A stretch of DNA of 64,000 nt. Source: Bacillus sp. FJAT-14578 (GTDB taxonomy: Bacteria > Bacillota > Bacilli > Bacillales > Bacillaceae_H). The stretch's first letter is position 1, and each line of letters starts with the position of its first letter. Of this stretch, positions 25,628 through 34,054 are shown piece by piece. Under the pieces are notes generated by a model. It worked only from the letters and a program-made list of their open reading frames with translations, had not been told where the DNA came from and searched no databases. Both the position numbers and the translations under genes were made by a program. The stretch spans positions 248,286-312,285 of the forward strand of contig NZ_KI632507.1 in NCBI RefSeq assembly GCF_000504165.1, read 5' to 3'.

Positions 25628-26824
25628 TTAAGGTCCTACTACTGCTCCTCCTTGTGGAGTCCAACTTATTGAACCCCTTTGGAACCGCTGAATCCGCCCT
25701 CCACCAGGACGATCCTGTTCGGGACCAATGGGATAACCAAGGTTGCTTTTTTCCCATCCTAATTGTGCCCACTTGTGCCGTATTGCTCCATATACCTCAT
25801 GGGCACCAGTTTCTGGTGTCCAGTAGATGGATGCTTCGGGCTTACCCGGTAGATGTACTGCTCGGAAATGGTTGTACCGACCACGTCTATCCGGAGTCGT
25901 TAATTCATCGGTGATGGGGTAGCCAAATCGTTCTCGACCAATCTGAAACCATCGGTCACGAATTGCACCCCAGACCACACGAGCGCCAGTCTCAGGATGC
26001 CATGAAATCATTCCACCCTGGAAAGGCTGAAACCGTCCAACACCATCAAACGTCGGTTTTTCAGCATCAAAGGGATTACCCAGCGTTCCTTGAAATGGTA
26101 TCCATTTGTCTCGGATTGCTCCAAATACTGGGAAAGGAAGCTTTCTAAGTTCGTAACGCATTTGAGCGTTTGTATTCCCTGCTCCACATACTCTGGTGCC
26201 AAGATAATCACCAGATTTAGGACCGGTTACCGAAATACTGCAACCATTGTCGCCGATAAATGGATTATTCCAGTATGCTGTCATTTCAATTCCATCACCA
26301 GCGTAGGTGATTCTTCCTTCCGTTCCAGTAGCTAAACTCCACGATGAACTCGTTGCACCGAACACCAGTGTTTGACCTGGCGGAATTTCAGCAGTTGGAG
26401 TAGCTGCCCAACCGCCATGATCTAGTTTTTCCCTAACCTTTCTCAATGTAGTATTCGTATGGTTAGTGATTTGGAGGATTACGGACCTTGGTGCATTGAT
26501 TGTACCTAGTGCACTTGAAATTGCATTAACCGCCCCAGCAACTGAACCTGCCGCCCCAGCAACTGCCAAAATACCTGGGATAACTCTAACGTCTTCGTAA
26601 GATTCTATAATGGGATCGTACTCTGTTTGAACTCTATAGGGATAGGTCTCTGTAGGCATTGAGTATGGGTACATCCCTGTTGGAACTGTATATGGATAAG
26701 ATTCAGATCGAATTGAGTAGGGATGGACATAGGGCTGGGCAGCATTTAATCCAGAATAGTCATAGGGATTTATAAATGGCGAATGTCCAAAATAAGGATA
26801 TTGTCTAAATGTATTTGGATTCAA
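25628..26824 (-). CDS. Aegerolysin-like domain fused to LGFP repeats
   Basis: 398 residues from TTG with AGGAGG upstream. A Tyr/Pro-rich head with YPYxxPT repeats (residues 30-70) leads into VIPGILAVAGAAGSVAGAV, then an aegerolysin-like domain (ILQITNHTNTTLRKV, GTEGRITYAGDGIEM, YWNNPFIGDNGCSISVTGP). The last 170 residues hold three LGFP units (FGAIRDKW, WGAIRDRW, YGAIRHKW with GRFQPFQGG, GRYNHFRA and GRIQRFQRGS), a repeat known from cell-wall-linked proteins. I infer lipid binding tethered to a surface. Its upstream 100 bases resemble those of the shorter paralogue, so gene and promoter were duplicated together. Confidence 0.65.
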   Translation of the reverse strand: MNPNTFRQYPYFGHSPFINPYDYSGLNAAQPYVHPYSIRSESYPYTVPTGMYPYSMPTETYPYRVQTEYDPIIESYEDVRVIPGILAVAGAAGSVAGAVNAISSALGTINAPRSVILQITNHTNTTLRKVREKLDHGGWAATPTAEIPPGQTLVFGATSSSWSLATGTEGRITYAGDGIEMTAYWNNPFIGDNGCSISVTGPKSGDYLGTRVCGAGNTNAQMRYELRKLPFPVFGAIRDKWIPFQGTLGNPFDAEKPTFDGVGRFQPFQGGMISWHPETGARVVWGAIRDRWFQIGRERFGYPITDELTTPDRRGRYNHFRAVHLPGKPEASIYWTPETGAHEVYGAIRHKWAQLGWEKSNLGYPIGPEQDRPGGGRIQRFQRGSISWTPQGGAVVGP

Positions 26825-27938
26825 AATATGTTCCTCCTAAACTTGATTTTAGTTTTCATCTTAGTTTATTTAGATATGTAATTTTTAGTTGATTGTCTAT
26901 ATAAAATTGGTGATTATGCCTAAATAGGCTTATAATGGTTTAATTTTCATGCCCATAAAGAAGAAAGTGAAAATTGGGTTAAACTTCATGTAATCGTATA
27001 TGTTGTCTCCTATCTTTTAGTAGTGTTGGACATTTGTTTACGCAAAAATTTCTGTGTGTTCCATTTGAAAGCTATAAAGGTATTTTCGGAATATGTCCAG
27101 ACAAATGGAGACTCAGAGTTAATCTCAATCTATCCCCCATCAAAGTCCTCTCATATTCCATAGCGAATAAACTTTATATTGGGAGAGGCGGAATACCGGT
27201 AATATTCCGCCGTAAGTCTAATGCAGTCACAAATACATACGGCTCTTTTTTAATATTTTCCAGGTTATCCAATAATGGATCAAAGCGTGCCCATACTATA
27301 GGGTGTCCTTAACTTTTGGCTACATTATGACGACGAAACATATATTATGGTAAAAAATTCAATTTTCAAAAATCACCGAAAAAGCCTGTTTTATCAGGCT
27401 TTCTTAGACCCGTTTTATTTCGTTTTTCATCTTATTTAAAAGTTAAATTAAAGAACGTAAAAAATATGTTCTTTAAATATCCAAATAAATTAAAATATAA
27501 CATCTATAATCGGGGTGAACTACTGCTACATCTAGTTTTTTAAATATCTACAATCAGCAGTCCGGTCATGTGGAGTGTAGGAACAAAAAAGTTTTTCTTA
27601 ATAAAGATAAAACACTCACGAATTTTTGATATGCTCCCCTTTAGGTAGACAGATTAAATACAGAATAAAAACAGTGGATTATGCTGATATTTGAGTATGG
27701 TTCCTTTTCTTAGGTAGTGCAGGAGAAGGAACAGTGACTTGTCTGCAAAATGAAATACCAAGAAGTTAGAAGGGTAGCTAAATTCTTTCCAATTTTGGAG
27801 AAGTATTATCAATATTGCTAAAGTGGTAAGTTCGATTATTACTATGTTTTGTAGTGCACCTTGGCAAAAATGAAAATAAATAAAGAATTTTAATAGAATT
27901 TTAATAATGAAACTGTAGATTTTATAAGGTTTACAGAG
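26825..27938. other. Long gene-poor stretch
   Basis: I see no gene I can support. A hairpin AAGCCTG/CAGGCTT at 27382-27401 is a likely terminator. The minus strand around 27180-27260 has a short protein-like run (EPYVFVTALDLRR) that breaks on both sides and may be a relic. Confidence 0.5.
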
Positions 27939-27956
27939 TTGGCATAAATTTTGCAT
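27939..27956 (+). promoter_or_regulatory. Sigma-54 (SigL) promoter of the methionine-gamma-lyase-like gene
   Basis: TTGGCATAAATTTTGCAT has the -24 GG and -12 GC elements at the canonical spacing. It is about 80 bases before the start at 28037. Confidence 0.75.
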
Positions 27957-28036
27957 GTAAAGATTTATATACAACTAATAGGAAGAAATAAAAACGGCAA
28001 CATTTCAGATTACTAAAATTAGGAGGCGTAATAATA

Positions 28037-29194
28037 ATGAACTATTCATCTAAACTAGTAAAAGTAAATAAAGATCCAGGGCATGGCTCACACATCACCC
28101 CTGTTTATATGACTTCAACATTTGTTTTTGATAATGCAGAAGTAGGAGCACAACGCTTCGCAGGAGAAGATCCAGGATTTATGTATTCACGCCTGGGAAA
28201 TCCAAATGTAAGAGAACTGGAAGAGAAGGTAGCGACATTGGAATTTGGTGAAGGTTGTTTGGCTTTCTCATCTGGTATGGCTGCCATAACTGGTTGCCTT
28301 TTGGGTGTTTTGCAGGCAGGAGATCACGTTGTTGCACACTCAGCGTTGTATGGGGCGACGCACGCGTTTCTAACCAAAACGGTAAAGAAGTTTGGAATTG
28401 ATGTAACATTTGTACCGTTTAAGACAGGGGATGAGCTTGAACCACACATTACAGATAGAACGAAAGTGGTCTACTTTGAAACCCCTTCGAATCCTACGCT
28501 TTCCTTAGTGGATATGAAGAGTGTAGCGGCGATCGCTAAGCAAAAGGGTATCTTGACTGTTGTTGATAATACGTTTTTATCCCCATATTTACAAAATCCT
28601 ATTCTATGCGGCATTGATATTGTCGTCCACAGTGCAACAAAATATTTGTCGGGTCATGGATATCTTATTGGCGGACTAGTGATTTCCAGCAAGGAAATTA
28701 TTGATCCGATGAGAAAAGAAGTGCAGAAGACTATGGGAGCAAATTTTGCCCCTATGGATGCCTGGCTTCTCTGTCAAGGGATACGTACATTGCACATTCG
28801 CATGGATCGCTCACAAGAAAATGCACAAATTTTGGCTGAACGCTTGGAAAAACATAAGGCTATAGAGAAGGTTTATTTTCCAGGACTAGCAAGTTTTGAA
28901 GATAAAAATATCATGGAGAAACAAATGAAAGGTCCTGGAGCAATGATTTCTTTTGTCTTGAAGGGGGGATACGAAACAGGTGTTAAACTTATGAATTCTG
29001 TAAAACTAAGTACTTTAGCAGTTTCCCTGGGTGATGTAGGTACATTAATTCAACATCCAGCTTCGATGACACATGCGATCATCCCTAAAGAAGAAAGAGA
29101 AAAAGCAGGTCTCTATGATGGACTCGTTCGTTTTTCGGTTGGAATTGAAGATGTAGAAGATATATGGAAGGATCTTGAAATGGCATTAGAATAA
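28037..29194 (+). CDS. Methionine gamma-lyase-like PLP enzyme
   Basis: 385 residues. FMYSRLGNPNVRELEEKVAT, LAFSSGMAAITGCL, ALYGATHAFL, ETPSNPTLSL, VDNTFLSPYLQNP and HSATKYLSGHGYLIGG (PLP lysine) are closest in style to methionine gamma-lyases. In those enzymes the position after YG is Cys, while here it is Ala, so specificity may differ (cystathionine or homocysteine). Lyase action releases a thiol, 2-oxobutyrate and ammonia. AGGAGGCG lies upstream, and a sigma-54 promoter drives it. It is followed by an aminotransferase pseudogene and a cystine-type importer. Confidence 0.87.
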   Translation: MNYSSKLVKVNKDPGHGSHITPVYMTSTFVFDNAEVGAQRFAGEDPGFMYSRLGNPNVRELEEKVATLEFGEGCLAFSSGMAAITGCLLGVLQAGDHVVAHSALYGATHAFLTKTVKKFGIDVTFVPFKTGDELEPHITDRTKVVYFETPSNPTLSLVDMKSVAAIAKQKGILTVVDNTFLSPYLQNPILCGIDIVVHSATKYLSGHGYLIGGLVISSKEIIDPMRKEVQKTMGANFAPMDAWLLCQGIRTLHIRMDRSQENAQILAERLEKHKAIEKVYFPGLASFEDKNIMEKQMKGPGAMISFVLKGGYETGVKLMNSVKLSTLAVSLGDVGTLIQHPASMTHAIIPKEEREKAGLYDGLVRFSVGIEDVEDIWKDLEMALE

Positions 29195-29275
29195 CGGTGA
29201 GGCTTAAGGAATTTGTTGAGTGTTAAGGTTAAATATGATCTGGAAAAATCTAACTAGATAAAGAGGGTGTATAAA

Positions 29276-30584
29276 ATGCTAAACCCATTGGCATTAGAAT
29301 TAAATCATGTCATTGAAGAACGGAATAAAACAATATATGAGATTTTGTAAATATTAGGAAAATCCTTGTATTTCCCCAAAAGGGATTGTCAGCCAAGCTG
29401 GAGAGGCAAGGGGGAAAGCAGACCGATTCAATGCAACAATCGGAATGGCTTCAGAGGGCGGACAACCCATTTATATAGATGTAATTCATAAAAACCTCTC
29501 CTCATTTGATCCGAAAGACCTGTATCCGTATGCTCCACCCGCGGGAAAACCGAAGCTGCGTGAGGTTTGGAAGAAAAAGCTTCTAAAAGATAATCCTTCA
29601 CTTGAAGGAAAGGAATTTGGTACCCCGATTGTGACGAATGGGCTGACCCATGGCTTGAGTATCGTATCCGACCTGTTTGTGGAAAAAGGCGATTCGATTA
29701 TACTGCCGGATAAGTATTGGGATAACTATCATATACTTTTCAACATCCGCCACGACTGTGGGACCGTGACCTATCCTTTATTTACGAAAGCAAACAAATT
29801 TAATGTAGAAGGTATGCTGGAGGCCCTTTTATCCTGCAAAAATGGTAAAGCGATTCTTGTGCTTAATTTTCCGCATAATCCTACCGGGTATACTCCTACG
29901 GAGAAAGAGGCAGAAGGAATTCTTGATGCCATCAAGCAGGCAGCGGATCTTGGGGTTAATATTGTTGCTGTTATGGACGATGCTTATTTTGGATTATATT
30001 ATGAAGATTCAATCAAGGAATCTATATTCGCTCGTTTAGTAGGATTACACCCGCGTGTCCTCCCGATTAAAATTGATGGGGCAACGAAAGAAGAGTATGC
30101 TTGGGGTTTTCGTGTTGGGTTTCTCACATTTGGAATTCAGGATCCTCTGGTTTTAGAAGCGTTGGAGAAAAAGACGATGGGTTCCATTCGAAGTACCATC
30201 TCATGCAGTCCGCACCTTTCCCAAACAATCATTTTGGATGCCTTGTTACATCCTGAATTTGAAATGCAGCGCAAGGAGAGAAATAAAGTAATGGAAGACA
30301 GGGCCAAACGAGTCAAAGAGATCTTAGCGGACGGGAAATATGCGGATGAATTTGAACCTTATCCATTCAACTCAGGATATTTCGTATACCTTCGCATAAA
30401 GCATTCCGATGCTGAAACACTAAGGGTCCACTTGCTCAATCAGTACGGAGTGGGTACCATCTCCCTTGCCAAGACAGACCTTCGGATTGCATTTTCCTGT
30501 GTTGAATTAATGGATCTAGACCGCCTTTTTGAACTTATCTATCAGTCTTGTAAAGAATTGAATCCATGTTATATAAAGCTATGA
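29276..30584 (+). pseudogene. Class I/II aminotransferase, disrupted
   Basis: AAAGAGGGTGT and ATG at 29276 start MLNPLALELNHVIEERNKT, but codon 25 is TAA (29348-29350) and a C4 run near 29372 shifts the frame by one. Removing one C gives YFPKGIVSQAGEARGKADRF in line with the long downstream frame. From 29445 on it is intact for 379 codons, with NFPHNPTGYTPTEKE, VMDDAYFGLYY and the PLP-lysine motif KIDGATKEEYAWGFR. Two independent lesions make a real pseudogene more likely than a read error. Restart at ATG 29445 would lack about 57 residues. Confidence 0.8.
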
Positions 30585-30668
30585 TATTTCAGAAGGTTTT
30601 CCATCACTCTTTTCTTTCATTATCGTAAGCCAGAACGATACAATCTAAAATTTTGATCACTTTACCCA

Positions 30669-30699
30669 AGATTGCAAATTTAATTTGCAATCTTTTTTC
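30669..30699 (+). terminator. Rho-independent terminator
   Basis: GATTGCAAAT-TTA-ATTTGCAATC followed by six T. A near-identical hairpin is at 33309-33339. Confidence 0.85.
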
Positions 30700-30857
30700 G
30701 TCTCTATGGGGAATATTTCTAATAATTAGAAATATTTTTTCGGATTTGGGAACCGAAAAGCAGTACGGAGCGGTAGGGTTTCACTATATTCTTCGCGGAA
30801 ATGGGAATTTCTCAACTCGTTCGATAGTAGGAATGTTGAATTAACAAGGATTTAATT
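30700..30857 (+). repeat. Duplicated sigma-54 regulatory cassette, copy 1
   Basis: From the terminator to the ribosome binding site, this stretch is clearly homologous to 33340-33477. Shared blocks include CAGTACGGAG, ACTATATTC, GCGGAAATG, AGTAGGAA and GTTGAATTAACAA. It is the region where an enhancer-binding activator would bind. Confidence 0.75.
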
Positions 30858-30875
30858 TTGGCACAACTCTTGCAT
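30858..30875 (+). promoter_or_regulatory. Sigma-54 promoter of the ABC importer operon
   Basis: TTGGCACAACTCTTGCAT is a near-perfect -24/-12 promoter (TGGCAC-N5-TTGCA). It lies about 140 bases before the binding-protein gene. Confidence 0.85.
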
Positions 30876-31015
30876 AATAATATAACGAAAAGGAGGAGGT
30901 GGAGTCCATTTGAAAGTATAGATAGAGTTTTCTGAATATTAAAATGATACAGAAAAATGAAAGTGATAATTTACAAATCATCCATTCTTTTAAAAATTTT
31001 AGGGGGAAATTATTT

Positions 31016-31837
31016 ATGAAAAAGAGTTTTATCATTATCGCTTTCTCGATACTCGTAGCATTTGTATTATCTGCATGCGGAAATGCCGAAAATCAGGCAG
31101 CAAGTCAACCAGGCAAACAGGCAGATGAGAGTAGGGATTTGCTAGAGCAAATTAAATCGAGTGGGACCATTAAAATTGGAACAGAAGGAACCTTTGCACC
31201 TTTTAGTTACCATGATTCTTCAGGGAAGTTAACCGGTTTTGATGTTGAAATCGCGGAGGAAGTAGCAAAAAGACTTGGTGTAAAACCAGAATTCATTGAA
31301 ACCCAATGGGACGGTATGTTCGCAGGACTCGATTCAAAGCGGTTCGATATTATTGCCAATAATGTGGGAATTACTCCTGACCGCCAGAAAAAATACGATT
31401 TTTCAGTGCCGTATATTCTGTCAAAACCTTTCTTAATTGTTCACAAGGACAATAATACGATTAAATCATTTGAAGATTTGAAAGGAAAAAAATCAGCTCA
31501 GACATTAACTAGTAACTATAAAGATATAGCAGCATCTTATGGTGCTGAGATTGTTGGAGTAGAAGGTTTTAATCAATCCATTGATTTATTACTTTCAAAA
31601 CGTGCGGATGCGGTTGTAAATGACGGACTATCCTACCTAGATTTCAAAAAGCAAAAACCTGATGCACCGATTAAATCTGTAGCAGAACTTGATGATCCGG
31701 CAAAAATGGGAATCATGATGGGAAAAGGGAATAAAGAATTGGTAGAGGCTATAAATAAAGCGCTTTCCGACATGATGAAGGATGGAAAATATTTAAGTAT
31801 TTCACAAAAATACTTTGGAAAAGATGTTTCAAAATAG
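31016..31837 (+). CDS. Amino-acid ABC transporter substrate-binding lipoprotein (cystine/polar amino acid type)
   Basis: 273 residues from ATG at 31016 with AGGGGGAAA upstream. The signal sequence ends in the lipobox VLSACGN, so it is anchored outside the membrane. GTIKIGTEGTFAPFSYHD, GFDVEIAEEVAKRLGVKPEF and IANNVGITPDRQKKYDFS are the family 3 solute-binding signature, closest to TcyA-type cystine binding proteins. It is the first gene of an importer operon under sigma-54 control, next to a thiol-releasing lyase, which supports a sulfur amino acid. Confidence 0.88.
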   Translation: MKKSFIIIAFSILVAFVLSACGNAENQAASQPGKQADESRDLLEQIKSSGTIKIGTEGTFAPFSYHDSSGKLTGFDVEIAEEVAKRLGVKPEFIETQWDGMFAGLDSKRFDIIANNVGITPDRQKKYDFSVPYILSKPFLIVHKDNNTIKSFEDLKGKKSAQTLTSNYKDIAASYGAEIVGVEGFNQSIDLLLSKRADAVVNDGLSYLDFKKQKPDAPIKSVAELDDPAKMGIMMGKGNKELVEAINKALSDMMKDGKYLSISQKYFGKDVSK

Positions 31838-31849
31838 GGAGGATTCTAC

Positions 31850-32533
31850 ATGTTTGCTGATGAAAGAATGGACCGAATTGTTGACATCATTGTAAATTCC
31901 TTTTTCCCGATGTTAAAAGCTGGGGTTGCGTTTACAGTTCCCTTGACATTAGTATCCTTTTTACTGGGACTCCTTCTTGCTTTACTTACGGCATTAGCCC
32001 GAATCTCGGGAATTAAACTTCTAGACGGTATTGCAAGATTTTATGTGTGGGTGGTTAGAGGAACACCGCTGCTTGTTCAGTTGTTTATCATTTTCTATGG
32101 CCTTCCGAGTATAGGCATCACGATTAGCCCCCTTCCTTCAGCGATTATCGGTTTTACGATTAGTGTTGGCGCCTATAATTCAGAGATTATTCGTGCGGCT
32201 ATACTCTCCATTCCCAAAGGCCAGTGGGAGGCAGCTTATTCTATTGGGATGAGCTATCCGCAGGCATTAAAAAGAATTATTCTCCCTCAGGCAACAAGGG
32301 TATCTGTCCCGCCTTTGTCAAACAGTTTTATTAGCTTGGTAAAGGATACATCGTTGGCCGCTACCATTACGGTGACTGAAATGTTTAGAGTTGCTCAGCA
32401 AATTACTGCAACAACCTATGAACCATTGGTACTCTATTGTCTAGCAGGATTTATTTATTTGATTTTCAGTACCGTTCTTTCTAACGCTCAAGGACGTATG
32501 GAAAAACGACTTGATCGTTATGTGGTGGGCTAA
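31850..32533 (+). CDS. Amino-acid ABC transporter permease
   Basis: 227 residues with about five membrane segments. ARFYVWVVRGTPLLVQLFII and the EAA loop GMSYPQALKRIILPQATRVS are typical of HisM/GlnP-type permeases of polar amino acid importers. The gene starts 12 bases after the binding protein gene, with AGGGAGGA upstream, and contacts the ATPase encoded next. Confidence 0.92.
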   Translation: MFADERMDRIVDIIVNSFFPMLKAGVAFTVPLTLVSFLLGLLLALLTALARISGIKLLDGIARFYVWVVRGTPLLVQLFIIFYGLPSIGITISPLPSAIIGFTISVGAYNSEIIRAAILSIPKGQWEAAYSIGMSYPQALKRIILPQATRVSVPPLSNSFISLVKDTSLAATITVTEMFRVAQQITATTYEPLVLYCLAGFIYLIFSTVLSNAQGRMEKRLDRYVVG

Positions 32534-32553
32534 TTTGATAGGGGGAAATATAC

Positions 32554-33297
32554 ATGATTGAAATAAAGAACCTGCATAAACAATTTGGACAAACAGAGGT
32601 TTTAAAGGGAATCGATCTAAAAATTGAGGAAGGCAATACAGTTTGTATTATTGGGCCATCGGGTTCAGGGAAAACAACCTTGTTACGTTGTCTGAATTTA
32701 TTGGAAGCGCCTACAAAAGGGACCATTAAGCTTGGAAAGTTTTCTTTGGATTTTCAGGAAAAAAAACCAGTTCCAAAAGATCAAGTGGTTAAGTTCCGTC
32801 AACAAACAGGTATGGTTTTCCAAGGTTACAATTTGTTCCCTCATATGACTGCACTTGAAAATGTTATGGAAGGTCTTGTTTACGTTCGTAAGCAAGACAA
32901 GGAAGCCTCTCGTACGAAGGCTCTTCAATTGCTGGAAAAGGTAGGATTATCGGAACGGGCAAACCACTATCCATCCCAGCTATCCGGTGGACAACAGCAA
33001 CGTGTAGGAATCGCACGGGCGATGGCAATGGAACCTGAAGTCCTTCTTTTTGATGAACCTACTTCCGCGTTAGATCCTGAGTTAGTAGGTGAGGTTCTAA
33101 AGGTCATGAAGGAACTTGCAAAAGAAGGAATGACCATGGTTGTAGTGACACATGAAATGAATTTCGCGCGTGAAGCAGCGGACAAAATAGTATTCATTGA
33201 TAAAGGTGTAATCGTTGAAGAAGGAACACCTCAACAAATTTTTGAACATACAGGGAATGAACGAACATTACAATTTCTAAATAAACTTTGTTCATAG
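32554..33297 (+). CDS. Amino-acid ABC transporter ATP-binding protein
   Basis: 247 residues. Walker A GPSGSGKTT, signature LSGGQQQRVGIARAMA, Walker B LLFDEPTSALDPE and the switch His in VVVTHEM are intact. It is closest to GlnQ/TcyC-type ATPases and powers the preceding permease from the cytoplasmic side. AGGGGGAAA precedes the ATG, and a terminator lies 12 bases after the stop. Confidence 0.95.
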   Translation: MIEIKNLHKQFGQTEVLKGIDLKIEEGNTVCIIGPSGSGKTTLLRCLNLLEAPTKGTIKLGKFSLDFQEKKPVPKDQVVKFRQQTGMVFQGYNLFPHMTALENVMEGLVYVRKQDKEASRTKALQLLEKVGLSERANHYPSQLSGGQQQRVGIARAMAMEPEVLLFDEPTSALDPELVGEVLKVMKELAKEGMTMVVVTHEMNFAREAADKIVFIDKGVIVEEGTPQQIFEHTGNERTLQFLNKLCS

Positions 33298-33308
33298 GTA
33301 AGGGCCTA

Positions 33309-33339
33309 AGATTGCAAATCACATTTGCAATCTTTTTTT
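33309..33339 (+). terminator. Terminator of the importer operon
   Basis: GATTGCAAAT-CAC-ATTTGCAATC followed by seven T, a copy of the hairpin at 30669-30699. Confidence 0.88.
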
Positions 33340-33496
33340 GAATAATCAAGGAAATATTTTCTAACTTAGGAATCGAAAAACAGTACGGAGAGGCAGATTT
33401 ACACTATATTCCTAGCGGAAATGATAAATTCCCATCTTATTCGGAAGTAGGAAGGTTGAATTAACAATGATTTTATTTTGGCACAATACTTGCGTT
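33340..33496 (+). promoter_or_regulatory. Duplicated sigma-54 cassette, copy 2, with promoter
   Basis: Homologous to 30700-30875. TTGGCACAATACTTGCGT (33479-33496) is the -24/-12 promoter, with GG and GC at the correct spacing. It now drives only the truncated sulfide:quinone oxidoreductase. Confidence 0.85.
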
Positions 33497-33580
33497 AATA
33501 AAATCGAAAAAGGAGGTGGAGGAAATTAAAAAAATGGAGCTTGAATCTGCGTAAACGTAGGTGACTAGAGGAGGGTTTAT

Positions 33581-33784
33581 ATGAATGTTTTAACAGACTA
33601 CAAAGTGATTATTGTTGGCGGCGGAAGTGCCGGTATTACAGTGGCAGCACGTCTATTAAAAGAATCACGGGCTCTTTATGGAAAAATTGCCATTATTGAC
33701 CCTGCTGAAAAACATTATTTCCAGCCACTATGGACATTGGTTGGTGGCGGGGTTGTTGATAAAAAGGTAACAGAGAGAATATGA
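33581..33784 (+). pseudogene. Sulfide:quinone oxidoreductase-type flavoprotein, N-terminal fragment
   Basis: A good start (GAGGAGGG then ATG) opens KVIIVGGGSAGITVAARLLK, the FAD dinucleotide-binding fold, and IIDPAEKHYFQPLWTLVGGG, the typical sulfide:quinone oxidoreductase continuation. The frame ends at 67 residues of about 370-400. The intact family oxidises sulfide and feeds the quinone pool. Its promoter is a copy of the one for the cysteine/cystine importer, so it once belonged to the same regulon. Confidence 0.8.
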
Positions 33785-33799
33785 TTAAGAAGGTATAAA

Positions 33800-33964
33800 A
33801 TGATTATTAAAGAGTTAATAATATATAGCTTTAACAAAAGGAAAATAATAGAGAATTATCCGTTTAATTTATGTGGATTAAATATTATTTTAGGTGAACG
33901 CAGGGAAAAAGGGAGGAAAGGAACACTCTTAGGACTATTTTTAATTGTTCAAGTATGCGTATAA
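33800..33964 (+). pseudogene. N-terminal fragment of a DUF2326/ABC-ATPase-like gene
   Basis: 54 codons from ATG with AGAAGGT upstream. MIIKELIIYSFNKRKII then LCGLNIILGERREKG resembles the start of DUF2326-type ABC ATPases of three-component defence systems, where the Walker A motif comes shortly after LNVILGE. Here the frame breaks after REKGRKG and no GKST follows. It ends exactly in the dispersed inverted repeat at 33951-33984. Confidence 0.45.
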
Positions 33965-33984
33965 TCCTAATTTTACGCATAGTT
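33951..33984. repeat. TATGCGTA...TACGCATA inverted repeat, copy 1
   Basis: TATGCGTATAATCCTAATTT followed by TACGCATAGTT; the arms TATGCGTA/TACGCATA flank about 11 bases. The same 30 bases recur at 55049-55082. The layout resembles a tyrosine-recombinase core site. Confidence 0.7.
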
Positions 33985-33994
33985 AATAAAGTTG

Positions 33995-34033
33995 AAAAAA
34001 CTTCCCCAGCTTTGGAATATAACTGGAGGAAGT
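33995..34033 (-). terminator. Terminator of the AAA ATPase gene
   Basis: On the minus strand CTTCCTCCAG pairs with CTGGGGAAG and is followed by six T. Confidence 0.8.
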
Positions 34034-34054
34034 ATTGATGGGTGGTCTTATTAA

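Noticed and set aside
27034..27312. 92-codon plus-strand frame
   Set aside because: No ribosome binding site, no recognised family, and atypical composition.
26825..28036. S-box or T-box riboswitch upstream of the methionine-gamma-lyase-like gene
   Set aside because: No conserved S-box or T-box core was found; the sigma-54 promoter leaves only about an 80-base leader.
33533..33553. Six-codon leader peptide before the sulfide:quinone oxidoreductase fragment
   Set aside because: ATGGAGCTTGAATCTGCGTAA follows a good ribosome binding site, but it contains no regulatory codon run and no attenuator was seen.
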